Source of the DNA: Candidatus Tantalella remota
GTDB lineage: Bacteria; Omnitrophota; Gorgyraeia; Tantalellales; Tantalellaceae
Direction of reading: 5' to 3'
Length of the DNA stretch: 34,056 nucleotides
Assembly: GCA_030765685.1 (NCBI GenBank)
Contig: JAVCCB010000068.1
Span: 1 to 34,056 of the forward strand
The notes below the pieces were generated by a model. That model was given only the letters and a program-made list of their open reading frames with translations, searched no databases and was not told where the DNA came from. The position numbers and the translations under genes were made by a program. Each line of letters starts with the position of its first letter. Position 1 is the stretch's first letter. Shown piece after piece: positions 7,865 through 16,482 of the stretch.

Positions 7865-8653
7865 ATGAGAATAATCAAATTAGCGGCTACATTGGTCTTC
7901 ACGGCGGTTATACTGGCGGCGACTTTTTATGTCGCGTACATGAAGCCCAGGCATGTCGTGCCGATACTGATGTATCATGCCGTGAGTGACGTTGAGGGAA
8001 GCTCACTTAACGTCACTCCGAAGAACTTTGCTCGCCAGATGGATTTCCTGCATGACGCCGGATATTCGGTTATATCTCTGAATGAGCTTGTAGACAAGAT
8101 AAAAAAGGGAGATAAAGCCGCGCCCAAAACCGTTGTTATAACCTTCGATGACGGTTATGAAGACAACTATCTGCACGCGTTCCCGTCTCTAGAAAAATAC
8201 GATATGCCGGCTACTATCTTTTTGATAACCGGCTATGTTGACACACGCAAGAACTACTTAAAGTGGGAACAGGTGCGCCTGATGATGAAGAACGGCATGG
8301 ATTTCGGAGGGCATACCCGGGATGATGTCTATCTTCCGGGAGTCAGAGATGAACATAGCCTGTGGAACCAGATAGCCGGATCCCGTGAAGACATAGAATC
8401 CAACATTGACGGGGAAGCCCTGTATTTCTGTTATCCTACAGGAGGGTTTACTGAACAGGTGAAGGACATCGTGAAAAAAGCGGGATATAAGGGGGCGTGT
8501 ACCACCAACAGGGGGTACGACCGCTCGAACACGGATGTCTACGAATTGAACCGCGTGAAAATAACCAATTCTGATACGACTAAACCGTTCCATTTTCGGG
8601 CGAAGCTGTCAGGGTATTACAACTTATTCCGCAGCCTGAAATCTGGCAGCTAA
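7865..8653 (+). CDS. Membrane-anchored polysaccharide deacetylase (NodB fold)
   Basis: Predicted to remove acetyl groups from an envelope or extracellular polysaccharide (chitin-, PNAG- or peptidoglycan-like); the substrate is unknown. The 262 residues have one N-terminal membrane segment (about 5-25, anchor or uncleaved signal). The NodB domain contains PILMYHAV, TFDDGYEDNY with the catalytic and metal Asp pair, and FCYPTGGF. In the HxxxH metal motif only the first His is present (GGHTRDD); the second position is Asp. I chose ATG 7865; the in-frame TTG at 7832 lies inside the terminator stem of the ferredoxin gene. The Shine-Dalgarno is poor. Confidence 0.85.
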   Translation: MRIIKLAATLVFTAVILAATFYVAYMKPRHVVPILMYHAVSDVEGSSLNVTPKNFARQMDFLHDAGYSVISLNELVDKIKKGDKAAPKTVVITFDDGYEDNYLHAFPSLEKYDMPATIFLITGYVDTRKNYLKWEQVRLMMKNGMDFGGHTRDDVYLPGVRDEHSLWNQIAGSREDIESNIDGEALYFCYPTGGFTEQVKDIVKKAGYKGACTTNRGYDRSNTDVYELNRVKITNSDTTKPFHFRAKLSGYYNLFRSLKSGS

Positions 8654-8671
8654 TTAGCGCTCGAGGTTTAC

Positions 8672-8699
8672 TGAATATTAAATACTGAATACTGAATAC
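8672..8699 (+). repeat. Four-unit heptamer array (tgaatac) before pgi
   Basis: TGAATAT, TAAATAC, TGAATAC, TGAATAC, exactly 28 bp. The same unit recurs at about 24069-24097 and, inverted, at about 25769-25792. Confidence 0.85.
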
Positions 8700-8717
8700 A
8701 AGAAAGACAGGAGCACA

Positions 8718-10007
8718 ATGGCCAAAAGTTTGCAATACGATACCAAATACATGGAAGGGTTCGTTTCGAAACAAGATATCGACGGTATCCTGCCTGAGAT
8801 AGAAAAAGCTCACACCATGTTAAAAGATAAGACTGCTCCCGGAAGCGATTTTCTGGGGTGGATGGATCTTCCCGCTAATGTGGATGAAGACGTCCTGAAC
8901 AATATCGCGAGCGTAGCTGGGGAGCTCGACCAGAAGTCTGATGTAATGGTGGTAATAGGTATCGGAGGTTCTTATCTCGGTCCCAAAGCCGCGCTTGAAA
9001 TACTTCTGCCTTATCCCGGAGACAGAAAAGTTAAGTTCGCCGGCAACAACCTTTCCGGCGACTACCTTTGCGGCCTTCTTGAGTATCTGAAGGATAAAGA
9101 TTTCTGTGTAAATGTGATATCAAAGTCAGGGACCACCACCGAACCCGCCGTGGCGTTTAGGATAATGGAAAAGTTCATGGAGGAGAAATACGGAAAGAAT
9201 AATGTGTCTGACAGGATAGTCTGTACGACGGACCGGGAGAAAGGCGCCCTGAAAAGAATGGCCGATGAAAGAGGGTACCGTAGTTTTGTTATCCCGGAGG
9301 ACGTGGGCGGGAGGTTTTCAGTCCTGACGCCCGTCGGACTTCTACCGATGGCCTGCGGAGGAATAGATATCAGGAATCTTATAGCCGGGGCAGCCGATCA
9401 AAGGGAAGCTGTCGCGGAGATGGATATTGAGAACAATATAAGCTACAAATACGCCGCTTTGAGGAATATCCTTTATCGTAAAGGCAAAAAGATAGAGTTA
9501 CTGGCAAGTTTTCACAGCAGACTGCATTATGTAGATGAGTGGTGGAAGCAGTTGTTCGGAGAAAGCGAAGGCAAGGGGGGACGGGGGATATTTCCCGCGT
9601 CATGTGATTTTTCTACGGATCTTCATTCGATGGGACAGATGATACAAGAGGGCGAGAGGAATCTTATGGAGACGTTTCTCGTAATAGATAAAATGGGATC
9701 CTCCTGTGTTATTCCCGAAGACGCTGATGATCTGGATGATCTTAATTATTTGGCGGCCCATCAGATGGATCATGTGAACCGGAAAGCGTATGAGGCCACC
9801 TCCGAAGCTCATTTCGAGGGCGGGGTCCCGAATTCCACGATACACCTTGAAGACAGGACGGCGTATTGTCTGGGGCAGCTTTTTTATTTCTTTGAAAAAG
9901 CGGTCGCTATTTCGGCTCTTGTCTCCGGGGTGAATCCCTTCGACCAGCCCGGCGTGGAATCCTACAAGAACAAGATGTTTAAGTTACTGGGCAAGCCGGG
10001 AGTGTAA
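8718..10007 (+). CDS. pgi: Glucose-6-phosphate isomerase
   Basis: Interconverts glucose 6-phosphate and fructose 6-phosphate in the cytosol, feeding pfkA. The 429 residues correspond to the shorter bacterial type (Bacillus/Thermotoga-like). Visible motifs are VVIGIGGSYLGPKAALE, ISKSGTTTEPAVAFR (phosphate-binding SGTT), VGGRFSVLTPVGLLP (family signature), QLFGESEGKGG with the catalytic Glu, and DFSTDLHSMGQ. Start ATG 8718 has AGGAG 6 nt upstream. It is preceded by a heptamer array and followed by a hexamer array. Confidence 0.96.
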   Translation: MAKSLQYDTKYMEGFVSKQDIDGILPEIEKAHTMLKDKTAPGSDFLGWMDLPANVDEDVLNNIASVAGELDQKSDVMVVIGIGGSYLGPKAALEILLPYPGDRKVKFAGNNLSGDYLCGLLEYLKDKDFCVNVISKSGTTTEPAVAFRIMEKFMEEKYGKNNVSDRIVCTTDREKGALKRMADERGYRSFVIPEDVGGRFSVLTPVGLLPMACGGIDIRNLIAGAADQREAVAEMDIENNISYKYAALRNILYRKGKKIELLASFHSRLHYVDEWWKQLFGESEGKGGRGIFPASCDFSTDLHSMGQMIQEGERNLMETFLVIDKMGSSCVIPEDADDLDDLNYLAAHQMDHVNRKAYEATSEAHFEGGVPNSTIHLEDRTAYCLGQLFYFFEKAVAISALVSGVNPFDQPGVESYKNKMFKLLGKPGV

Positions 10008-10024
10008 GACCGCGCCTGGGAGGC

Positions 10025-10073
10025 TAAAAGCTAAACCTAAACCTAAACCTAAATCTTAACCTCAACCTTAACC
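10025..10073 (+). repeat. Hexamer array (taaacc) between pgi and AEC gene
   Basis: About eight 6-bp units drifting from CTAAAC/TAAACC to TTAACC/TCAACC. A related hexamer array, complementary in sense (ggttaa/gattga), is at 19840-19870. These are the only arrays in the window with a 6-bp period. Confidence 0.75.
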
Positions 10074-10119
10074 TGGTATCCAAAGCGCCCACGATCAGCG
10101 GGCAGGTAACGAGAGACCT

Positions 10120-11076
10120 ATGGAACTGCAGTTCACTTTTTATACGATAGCTCTGGCGGTGGTGAAGACCTTTGTCCTTATGGGCGTAGGGTATTTACTT
10201 TACAGGACCAAAGTAATAGACGGTAAGTTTACCGATACGCTCAGCATCATACTCGTCCGCGTCATCTTTCCCGCTTTGATAGTTTCCAAGATGATAACGT
10301 ATTTCAGTTTCTCGGGATATCCGGGATTGTGGGTCCTGCCGCTTTTTGCGATAGCATTTTCACTGATAGGGATGGCCTTGGGATTGATCGCTTTTCCTTT
10401 TTTAAAAGGTTTCAGTCCCAAAAAAGAGTTTGTCGCTAGCAGCGGCTTCCAGAACTGCGGGTATTTGCCTATGACGCTCCTGCTTTTTGCTTTTCAGGGA
10501 GCGATAGAAGAAAAGCTGCTTATTTACCTGTTCTTTTTTATCATAGGGTTTAATATCTTGATGTGGTCTATCGTCCCTCTGGTCCTTTCGGGAGACATAA
10601 AGAAAGGGTTTAGCGCTAAGGTGATGCTGAATCCGCCTGTTCTGGCTACGGTGTTCTCGCTTTTCTGGGTAGCGGTAGCTGGGAAGGGAAGCATGCCTTC
10701 GATCCTTATGGATCCGATCACGCGACTCGGCCAGGCGGCTTTCCCCATAGCGATGATAACATTGGGGGCGTATCTTAGCATGCACCAGGCACACAAGCCT
10801 GAGCGGATAATGCCGCTTGTGACCTGCGGTGTTATAAAGCTCGTACTTCTTCCGGTAATAGTGTTTTCGGCGTTGTTTTTTCTGCCGCTAAACGGGGATA
10901 TGAAATTTTTCCTCTTTCTTGAAAGCATCATGCCCACCGCCGTATCCCTTGTGGTCATAGGAAGCTATACGGGCGCGGACAACAGGTTTTTCAGCAGTGT
11001 TATATTTTATACGCACGTTGTAGCCATTTTTAGCATCCCTCTGTGGCTCGCGCTGTTTCACGCCGTGATGAAGTGA
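10120..11076 (+). CDS. AEC-family transporter (auxin efflux carrier type)
   Basis: A 318-residue inner-membrane secondary transporter of the AEC/BASS-like superfamily. Ten hydrophobic stretches run through the protein in two similar halves. Family-typical features are MGVGYLLYRTKVID near the N-terminus, SGFQNCGYLPM in the first half (the conserved N/G-rich crossing) and ESIMPTAVS in the second. Bacterial members move organic acids such as malate or malonate; the substrate here is unknown. Ribosome site is GAGAGA before ATG 10120. It stands alone between repeats and a promoter-like gap. Confidence 0.85.
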   Translation: MELQFTFYTIALAVVKTFVLMGVGYLLYRTKVIDGKFTDTLSIILVRVIFPALIVSKMITYFSFSGYPGLWVLPLFAIAFSLIGMALGLIAFPFLKGFSPKKEFVASSGFQNCGYLPMTLLLFAFQGAIEEKLLIYLFFFIIGFNILMWSIVPLVLSGDIKKGFSAKVMLNPPVLATVFSLFWVAVAGKGSMPSILMDPITRLGQAAFPIAMITLGAYLSMHQAHKPERIMPLVTCGVIKLVLLPVIVFSALFFLPLNGDMKFFLFLESIMPTAVSLVVIGSYTGADNRFFSSVIFYTHVVAIFSIPLWLALFHAVMK

Positions 11077-11100
11077 CCCTCATTTAAGATGCCCCTGAAC

Positions 11101-11155
11101 TTGACTAAAGGTTCTATATAGGGTATTTTCATATTAAATAGGCGCTGAGTATAAT
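11101..11155 (+). promoter_or_regulatory. Promoter-like region for small gene and lon-type gene
   Basis: TTGACT (11101-11106) with 17 bp to TATTTT (11124-11129), and a perfect TATAAT at 11150-11155 lacking a good -35. Either could drive 11224 and the protease gene behind it. Confidence 0.4.
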
Positions 11156-11223
11156 ATTATAAATATTCGGTAGACAGATGACGCGGTCATAGATCTTTCC
11201 CTGAAAAATAGACAGGAGTCGAC

Positions 11224-11409
11224 ATGTTGTTCGGAGCAATTCTCATTATTTGCGGCATACTTATAGCGGTGTATCCACCGCTTCTTTCACTTGTAGTAGC
11301 GGCGGTGCTGGTTGCGGTGGGGACCATACTCAGTATTATAAGCTATAGGTACAAGAAGACCGCTAAGCAGTTTGATGATCCTTTTCTCGATTTTTTCATG
11401 AAGATGTAA
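11224..11409 (+). CDS. Small two-helix membrane protein, unknown function
   Basis: A 61-residue protein I do not recognise. It has two hydrophobic segments (about 3-18 and 20-42) joined by YPP, then a basic stretch SYRYKKTAKQ and a short amphipathic tail FLDFFMKM. A clear AGGAG precedes ATG 11224, which supports real translation. It lies 64 bp ahead of the Lon-family protease start, so co-transcription is likely. It could be a protease substrate or adaptor, but that is only inferred from position. Confidence 0.65.
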   Translation: MLFGAILIICGILIAVYPPLLSLVVAAVLVAVGTILSIISYRYKKTAKQFDDPFLDFFMKM

Positions 11410-11439
11410 TGGTCAGGAAGGGTAAATTGTACACTTTAT

Positions 11440-11455
11440 GCCCCCGGACGGGGGC
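11440..11455 (+). other. GC-rich hairpin just before lon-type ribosome site
   Basis: GCCCCC-GGAC-GGGGGC forms a compact 6-bp tetraloop stem 8 nt before the AGGGAG ribosome site of the protease gene. There is no T-run. It may modulate translation or act as a processing barrier. Confidence 0.4.
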
Positions 11456-11473
11456 CTGCCAAAGGGAGTATAC

Positions 11474-13888
11474 ATGAAAGAGCTGAAAGCGAAAGACCTT
11501 AAGAAAATATGCGATCCTTCAAAATTTCCTTTTAAGACCACCGAGGACTATGAGTTTGAGCTGGAGCCTCTCCATCAGGAGAGGGGGGTAAACGCGATCG
11601 AGTTCGGGCTCAACGTAAAATCCGATGGGTACAATATCTTTGTCTGCGGTCCTGCCGGCACCGGCAGAAATACGCAGGTAAACAAGCTTGTCAACGATGT
11701 GGCGGCAGGACAGGAATGTCCGGGTGACTGGATATATGTTAATAATTTTCTTAATCCGGATGAGCCGATAGCGATACATCTTCCCGTCGGCAGGGGGATA
11801 ATCTACAAGAAAGACATAGAGGAGCTTGTTGAAGAGCTCAAGGTAGAGATACCAAAAGCTTTTGAAAGTGAAGATTATGAAACACGGAAACACGATCTCT
11901 TGAAGGAATATATGGATAAAAGAGACGTTACGATGCAGGATATCGAGGACAGGGCTTTTGAAAAAGGTTTCGTCCTGAAACAGTCCGCGACCGGCGTGAT
12001 ACTTGTGCCCCGCAAAGGCGACGAGCCGATGACTAACGAAGAGTATGAAGAGCTCGAAGACGGCGAGAAAAAAAAGACAGAAAAAAAGAAACACGATCTT
12101 CATATCAAGATAGAACAGGTACTGGGGGAAGTGCGCAGTATGGAAAAAGCGGCTAAGGTGGTGATAAAAGAGCTCGAAAAAGAAGTGGCACTGTTCTCCG
12201 TCAAACACATAATAGACGAGCTCAGGTTCAAGTATCGGGAATTCGAGGACGTTATCGAACATCTTAACCACGTCCAGGAAGATGCCGTCGAGAATATAGA
12301 CGCTTTCAAAGAAGAGGAGGAAGGCGCGCAGCAGGGTTTTTTCGGCATGAAAGGCGCGGCCCCCAAGAACTCTTTCCTGAAATATCAGGTGAACCTTCTG
12401 GTGGACCACAGGCATTCCAAGGGGGCTCCCGTCATAAGAGAGCCGAACCCCACGTACTATAATCTTCTGGGGAGGATAGAATATGTGTCCCATTTTGGGT
12501 CGATGAGCACAGACTTCACCATGATAGCGCCGGGAGCGCTCCATAAGGCTAACGGCGGATATCTTATACTTCAGTCCATGGACGTCTTAAGCAGTTTTAT
12601 GGCCTGGGATGTGCTTAAAAGAGTCGCCCGAAACCATGAGATAAAGGTCGAAGACATAAACGAGCAGTACAGGATGATATCGACCACCAGTCTTAAACCG
12701 AAACCGATACCTTGCGATATCAAAATAGTTATGATAGGACCGCCGTGGCTTTACCAGATGCTTTACAGGTTTGACGAGGATTTTCGCAAGATGTTCAAGG
12801 TGAAAGCTGATTTTGCCGTAGAGATGGACCGCGACGAACAAAAAATAGAGAAATATGCCGCGTTCATAAAAGTGAGATGTGAAGAAGAGGGTCTTTTGCA
12901 TTTTGACAGGAAGGCGGTAGCCAAGGTCATAGAATACGGGTCCCGGCTGACGCATGACCAGGAAAAACTTAGCGCGAGGTTCATGTATGTGGCTGATATG
13001 CTTCGCGAGGCGGATTACTGGGCGGGTAAGGACAACGCTAAATATGTGGACGCGCCGCATGTGGCGAAAGCCATGCACGAGAAAATATACAGGTCAAGTC
13101 TGATCGAGGATAAGATAAACGAGCTGATAGACCAGAACGTCCTCATGATAGACGTGACCGGAAAAGTGGTCGGCCAGGTGAACGGGCTGGCCGTTCTTGA
13201 TATCGGAGAGTATATGTTCGGGAAACCGTCCCGCATAACAGCCCGTACTTTTATGGGCAAGGGAGGCCTGGTGGATATCGAGCGACAGGTCAAGATGGGC
13301 GGGAGCATACATTCAAAGGGAGTGATGATACTCAGCGGATATTTCGGCGAGAAGTTCGCCCAGGATATGCCCCTGAGCCTGAGTGCCAGCATATGTTTCG
13401 AACAGTCCTACGACGGTGTGGACGGCGACAGCGCTTCGAGCACCGAAGCGTATTGTCTTTTGTCCTCGCTTTCAGGGGTACCGATAAAACAGTCTATCGC
13501 TGTCACGGGGTCGATGAACCAGCATGGTGTCGTCCAGCCGATAGGAGGCGCTAACGAGAAGATAGAGGGTTTTTACGACGTGTGCAAGATAAAGGGGATC
13601 ACAGGGAAACAAGGCGTGATCATCCCCGGATCGAATATCAGGCACCTTATGCTCAAGGATGAGGTCGTGGATGCCGTTAAGAAAGGAAAGTTCCACATAT
13701 GGCCTGTATCCCATGTGGATGAAGGAATAGAGATACTTACCGGGAAAAAAGCCGGGCAGAAGGGGAAAGACGGCAAATATCCCAGAGGCACCATAAACTA
13801 TCTCGTAGAAAAGAAGCTGAAAGAGTATAACGATAAGCTGAAGCACGGCGGGAAGAAAAAAGCGGATAAGAAGAAAAAGAAAAAATAA
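11474..13888 (+). CDS. Lon-family ATP-dependent protease (AAA_32/LonB-like type)
   Basis: An 804-residue cytosolic AAA+ protease of the Lon-like group that includes E. coli YcbZ. The P-loop reads CGPAGTGRNTQV, with Arg where most P-loops have Lys, as is usual for this group. A long charged, coiled-coil-like insert spans about 110-290. The protease domain has Ser653 in DGDSAS and Lys696 in NEKIEG, 43 residues apart, exactly the Ser-Lys spacing of E. coli Lon. The C-terminus is a Lys-rich tail. I chose ATG 11474 behind AGGGAG; an in-frame ATG at 11438 lies in the leader hairpin and lacks a ribosome site. Likely role: protein quality control or a specific regulated proteolysis. Confidence 0.9.
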   Translation: MKELKAKDLKKICDPSKFPFKTTEDYEFELEPLHQERGVNAIEFGLNVKSDGYNIFVCGPAGTGRNTQVNKLVNDVAAGQECPGDWIYVNNFLNPDEPIAIHLPVGRGIIYKKDIEELVEELKVEIPKAFESEDYETRKHDLLKEYMDKRDVTMQDIEDRAFEKGFVLKQSATGVILVPRKGDEPMTNEEYEELEDGEKKKTEKKKHDLHIKIEQVLGEVRSMEKAAKVVIKELEKEVALFSVKHIIDELRFKYREFEDVIEHLNHVQEDAVENIDAFKEEEEGAQQGFFGMKGAAPKNSFLKYQVNLLVDHRHSKGAPVIREPNPTYYNLLGRIEYVSHFGSMSTDFTMIAPGALHKANGGYLILQSMDVLSSFMAWDVLKRVARNHEIKVEDINEQYRMISTTSLKPKPIPCDIKIVMIGPPWLYQMLYRFDEDFRKMFKVKADFAVEMDRDEQKIEKYAAFIKVRCEEEGLLHFDRKAVAKVIEYGSRLTHDQEKLSARFMYVADMLREADYWAGKDNAKYVDAPHVAKAMHEKIYRSSLIEDKINELIDQNVLMIDVTGKVVGQVNGLAVLDIGEYMFGKPSRITARTFMGKGGLVDIERQVKMGGSIHSKGVMILSGYFGEKFAQDMPLSLSASICFEQSYDGVDGDSASSTEAYCLLSSLSGVPIKQSIAVTGSMNQHGVVQPIGGANEKIEGFYDVCKIKGITGKQGVIIPGSNIRHLMLKDEVVDAVKKGKFHIWPVSHVDEGIEILTGKKAGQKGKDGKYPRGTINYLVEKKLKEYNDKLKHGGKKKADKKKKKK

Positions 13889-13899
13889 GAGCACAGCCT

Positions 13900-13927
13900 T
13901 AAACGCTATACGCTAAATGCTGAAATA
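13900..13927 (+). repeat. Four-unit heptamer array before antiporter gene
   Basis: TAAACGC, TATACGC, TAAATGC, TGAAATA: 28 bp within the 50-bp gap. Confidence 0.7.
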
Positions 13928-13938
13928 GCGCGCATGAT

Positions 13939-15576
13939 ATGAATATATTACTAATAATAGGCATAGTTATCCTGCTGGGTACGGTGGCAGGGAAGGTATT
14001 CACCCGGCTTAAGCTGCCGCAGGTCACGGGTTATATTATCATCGGCCTTGTTCTGGGAGAATCTTTTAACGGTTTCCTGAGCGGCCCGGTGATGGATTCG
14101 TTCGGCCCTATCATAGAACTTGCCCTGGGCATAATAGGGTTTATGATCGGCTCAGAGATCAACCTGGAGCGGTTCAAACGCTACAGCCGGTCCATCTATA
14201 CGATACTTTTTATGGAAGCCTTCCTCACGTTCTTTCTTGTGGCCGGTGTTACCGTTCTTATAACGGGAAAGGTCTATCTGGGCCTCATTTTGGGCGCTCT
14301 CTCATCAGCTACGGCGCCCGCGGCGACATACAGTGTCCTTGGTGAGTATAAAGCCAGAGGCCCTCTTACTATGACGACACTTTCGATAGTGGCTATGGAT
14401 GACGCGCTGGCACTTATTATATTCGGTTTCGCCAGCGTTTTTGCCAAGTCTCTCATAATACATCAGTCGGTATCCCTCGTCCGGACTATGGGGATGCCTC
14501 TCTTCCAGATAGCTATGTCGATCTTAATAGGTGTAGTGGCGGGACGCGTCCTGCACAGGCTGGTTTCACGCGTGAGGGAAAGGGAACGTATACTTCCGTT
14601 TACGCTGGGCACTATAATCTTTGTTGTGGGATCGTCTATATATTTCAAAGTGGATCCTATCCTCGCGTCCATGGTCCTGGGATTTGTGGTATCAAACCTC
14701 CAGACATCTGAGAATAGGGAGATGTTCGACCTTATTAAGCGGTTCAGCCCGCCGATATTCATTCTTTTCTTTGTGCTGGTGGGAGCGCGCCTTGACGCGT
14801 CAATCATGCTGAAAGGCGGGGTGCTTTTTCTCGCTGTCGCGTACATGATAACACGTAGCATAGGAAAAGTAGCGGGCGCCTACATAGGTGGAAAACTGTC
14901 GGGGGCTAAGCCTACCGTTACGAAATATCTCGGGTTTTGCCTTTTTGATCAGGCGGGCGTAGCGGTAGGTCTTGCCATAGCGACATTTAACGGATTCAGC
15001 GTTCTCGGCGAAGAGGCTAAGATGGCCGGTATCCTTATTATAAGCATCATAACGGCTACTACTTTTATCCTGCAGCTCGTAGCACCTCCGATGATAAAAT
15101 ACGGAATAAAAAAAGCTGATGAGATGGACAGGAATGTTACCGAGGAGGATATAATAGCGGCGCATAAAGTGGAGGAGATGATGGAGGAAGATTTCTTTGT
15201 CATAAGAGAGAACAACAATCTCCACCAGATAATAAATACCATGAAACAGAGCGACTCTTATAACTTCCCGGTCATTAATATGAAGGGTGAATTCATAGGG
15301 ATAATCTCTTTGGGGGACATGAGGGATGTGCTCGACGAGGAGCAGCTGGACCAGCTAGTTTTGGCCGGGGATGTAGTCAAGGAAGTGGATGACGTGGCTT
15401 ATGCCTCTCAGGGGCTCGATGTAGCGATGCACATATTTGATACTAAAAAGATAGGATATATAGCGGTGATGGAAAAGGAAGGGTCGACAAAACTTGTCGG
15501 TCAGCTCCAGTATCGGAATGTAAGGAATAATATTACCAAAGAGGTACTGCTTAGGCAGCAGGAACTCGAGGTGTAA
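13939..15576 (+). CDS. Kef/CPA2-type cation:proton antiporter with CBS pair
   Basis: A 545-residue inner-membrane Na+/K+:H+ exchanger. About twelve hydrophobic segments fill residues 1-385, with LKLPQVTGYIIIGLVLGE near the N-terminus and the AMDDALALIIFG crossing carrying the acidic pair used for ion exchange. A soluble tail follows (about 400-540) with two CBS domains (VIRENNNLHQIINTMK..., VKEVDDVAYASQGLDVAM...), which usually sense nucleotides or ionic strength. The KTN/TrkA-N domain of E. coli Kef proteins is replaced by this CBS pair. No strong ribosome site precedes ATG 13939. A secreted-protein gene follows almost at once. Confidence 0.88.
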   Translation: MNILLIIGIVILLGTVAGKVFTRLKLPQVTGYIIIGLVLGESFNGFLSGPVMDSFGPIIELALGIIGFMIGSEINLERFKRYSRSIYTILFMEAFLTFFLVAGVTVLITGKVYLGLILGALSSATAPAATYSVLGEYKARGPLTMTTLSIVAMDDALALIIFGFASVFAKSLIIHQSVSLVRTMGMPLFQIAMSILIGVVAGRVLHRLVSRVRERERILPFTLGTIIFVVGSSIYFKVDPILASMVLGFVVSNLQTSENREMFDLIKRFSPPIFILFFVLVGARLDASIMLKGGVLFLAVAYMITRSIGKVAGAYIGGKLSGAKPTVTKYLGFCLFDQAGVAVGLAIATFNGFSVLGEEAKMAGILIISIITATTFILQLVAPPMIKYGIKKADEMDRNVTEEDIIAAHKVEEMMEEDFFVIRENNNLHQIINTMKQSDSYNFPVINMKGEFIGIISLGDMRDVLDEEQLDQLVLAGDVVKEVDDVAYASQGLDVAMHIFDTKKIGYIAVMEKEGSTKLVGQLQYRNVRNNITKEVLLRQQELEV

Positions 15577-15601
15577 CGCAATGAAAGGAGACTCCGGGGA
15601 T

Positions 15602-16210
15602 ATGAAGAAAACATTTTTTATGATACTGATTATGGTGCTGGTGTTCGCCGTGGCTTTTCCGCAGACGGGGATGTGCCGGGACAAGGTGAATATGCACGCT
15701 ATGCTTAAAGATGCCAAAGAGGTGGCTGTGTATGTCGAGGACATCACTGACGCCACTGGCAGTTCTGACCACGTACTGGAGGGGATCAAAAAGCATCTTG
15801 AGAACGCTCTGGATACCAGGATGAGCGTAAATTTCGAGGTGGTCGAAGATATAGACGACGCCGATCTCGTTATTTCGTGTGAGGTTACCGAGTACATATG
15901 GCTGGAAGAGGATCCGGTGGATCAGATCACGGGTGCAACAGGTGTGGCATACGATGTTCTTATGAAAGAGAATTATGCTAGGCTGCAGGCAACGTTTTCC
16001 GTCAGGAAAGGCCCTAAGAAGGTAGTTCTTTTTAAGAGGAGAGGGGGGCTTTTTCGCCGGAGGAACATACTGTACAAGAACAACCTGCAGGTCACGATTA
16101 CCAGGAAAACAATGTCCATGGACGAGAGTGTTCCGCTTGTCGAGGAAGGCATAATAAAAGTGTTCATGAGAAGATGTTTCAGCAAGAACGCCAAATCGCT
16201 GCGCAGGTAG
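15602..16210 (+). CDS. Secreted protein of unknown function
   Basis: A 202-residue protein I cannot assign. The N-terminus MKKTFFMILIMVLVFAVAFP is a Sec signal peptide; the Cys after it is not in a good lipobox. The mature part opens with a VAVYVEDITDATGSSDHVLEG strand-helix pattern and has DADLVISCEVTEY, like periplasmic proteins that combine a mixed alpha/beta fold with a beta sandwich. An LptE-like or DUF4410-like relation is possible but weak. I chose ATG 15602 for the signal peptide; ATG 15581 in the same frame is possible. It lies 25 bp behind the antiporter gene and is closed by a strong terminator. Confidence 0.75.
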   Translation: MKKTFFMILIMVLVFAVAFPQTGMCRDKVNMHAMLKDAKEVAVYVEDITDATGSSDHVLEGIKKHLENALDTRMSVNFEVVEDIDDADLVISCEVTEYIWLEEDPVDQITGATGVAYDVLMKENYARLQATFSVRKGPKKVVLFKRRGGLFRRRNILYKNNLQVTITRKTMSMDESVPLVEEGIIKVFMRRCFSKNAKSLRR

Positions 16211-16222
16211 ATATTATCACTA

Positions 16223-16258
16223 CTCGGCGCCCGTTGAGGGCGCCGAGACATTCTTTTA
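16223..16258 (+). terminator. Intrinsic terminator
   Basis: Perfect 10-bp stem CTCGGCGCCC/GGGCGCCGAG with a 5-nt loop, followed by ACATTCTTTT. It closes the lon-antiporter-secreted protein region. Confidence 0.85.
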
Positions 16259-16274
16259 AAAATCCCACAAAAAC

Positions 16275-16303
16275 TTGACTTTTGGCCTTTTGTAGCGTAA
16301 CAT
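16275..16303 (+). promoter_or_regulatory. Sigma-70-type promoter for clpB
   Basis: TTGACT (16275-16280), 17-bp spacer, TAACAT (16298-16303). The transcript would carry a leader of roughly 225 nt containing repeats. No CIRCE inverted repeat is present. Confidence 0.6.
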
Positions 16304-16349
16304 ATAGATAGATGCAAATATGTAAATACGTCTATACGATTAGTAAGGT

Positions 16350-16482
16350 GTTAGGTCTTGGGTGTTCCTCCTTCGCTATCCTCTTTCGCTAAAGCTTCAG
16401 CGGACAAGAAGCTTCGGCGGACAAGTAGGTGTTGGGGGTTCCTCCTTCGCTAAAGCTTCGGCGGACAAGTAGGTGTTGGAGT
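16350..16482 (+). repeat. Mini-element repeats in the clpB leader
   Basis: GGTGTTAGGTCTTGGGTGTT heptamers are interrupted by CCTCCTTCGCTAAAGC-TTCGGCGGACAAG modules, complete at 16441-16469 and rearranged at 16368-16424. GTAGGTGTTGG recurs on both sides of the complete module. The same palindromic core occurs as the 30-nt insert in the R2 element at 5457-5486. Confidence 0.75.

Noticed and set aside
11077-11223. tRNA gene in the 147-bp gap
   Set aside because: No acceptor-stem pairing, T-loop GTTCRA motif or CCA end could be found here or in the other gaps.
11519-12544. Minus-strand open frame of 341 codons opposite the Lon-type gene
   Set aside because: Long, but it lies fully inside a clear protease gene; Phe/Leu/Tyr-rich translation with no motifs. 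It arises from the codon bias of the + strand gene.
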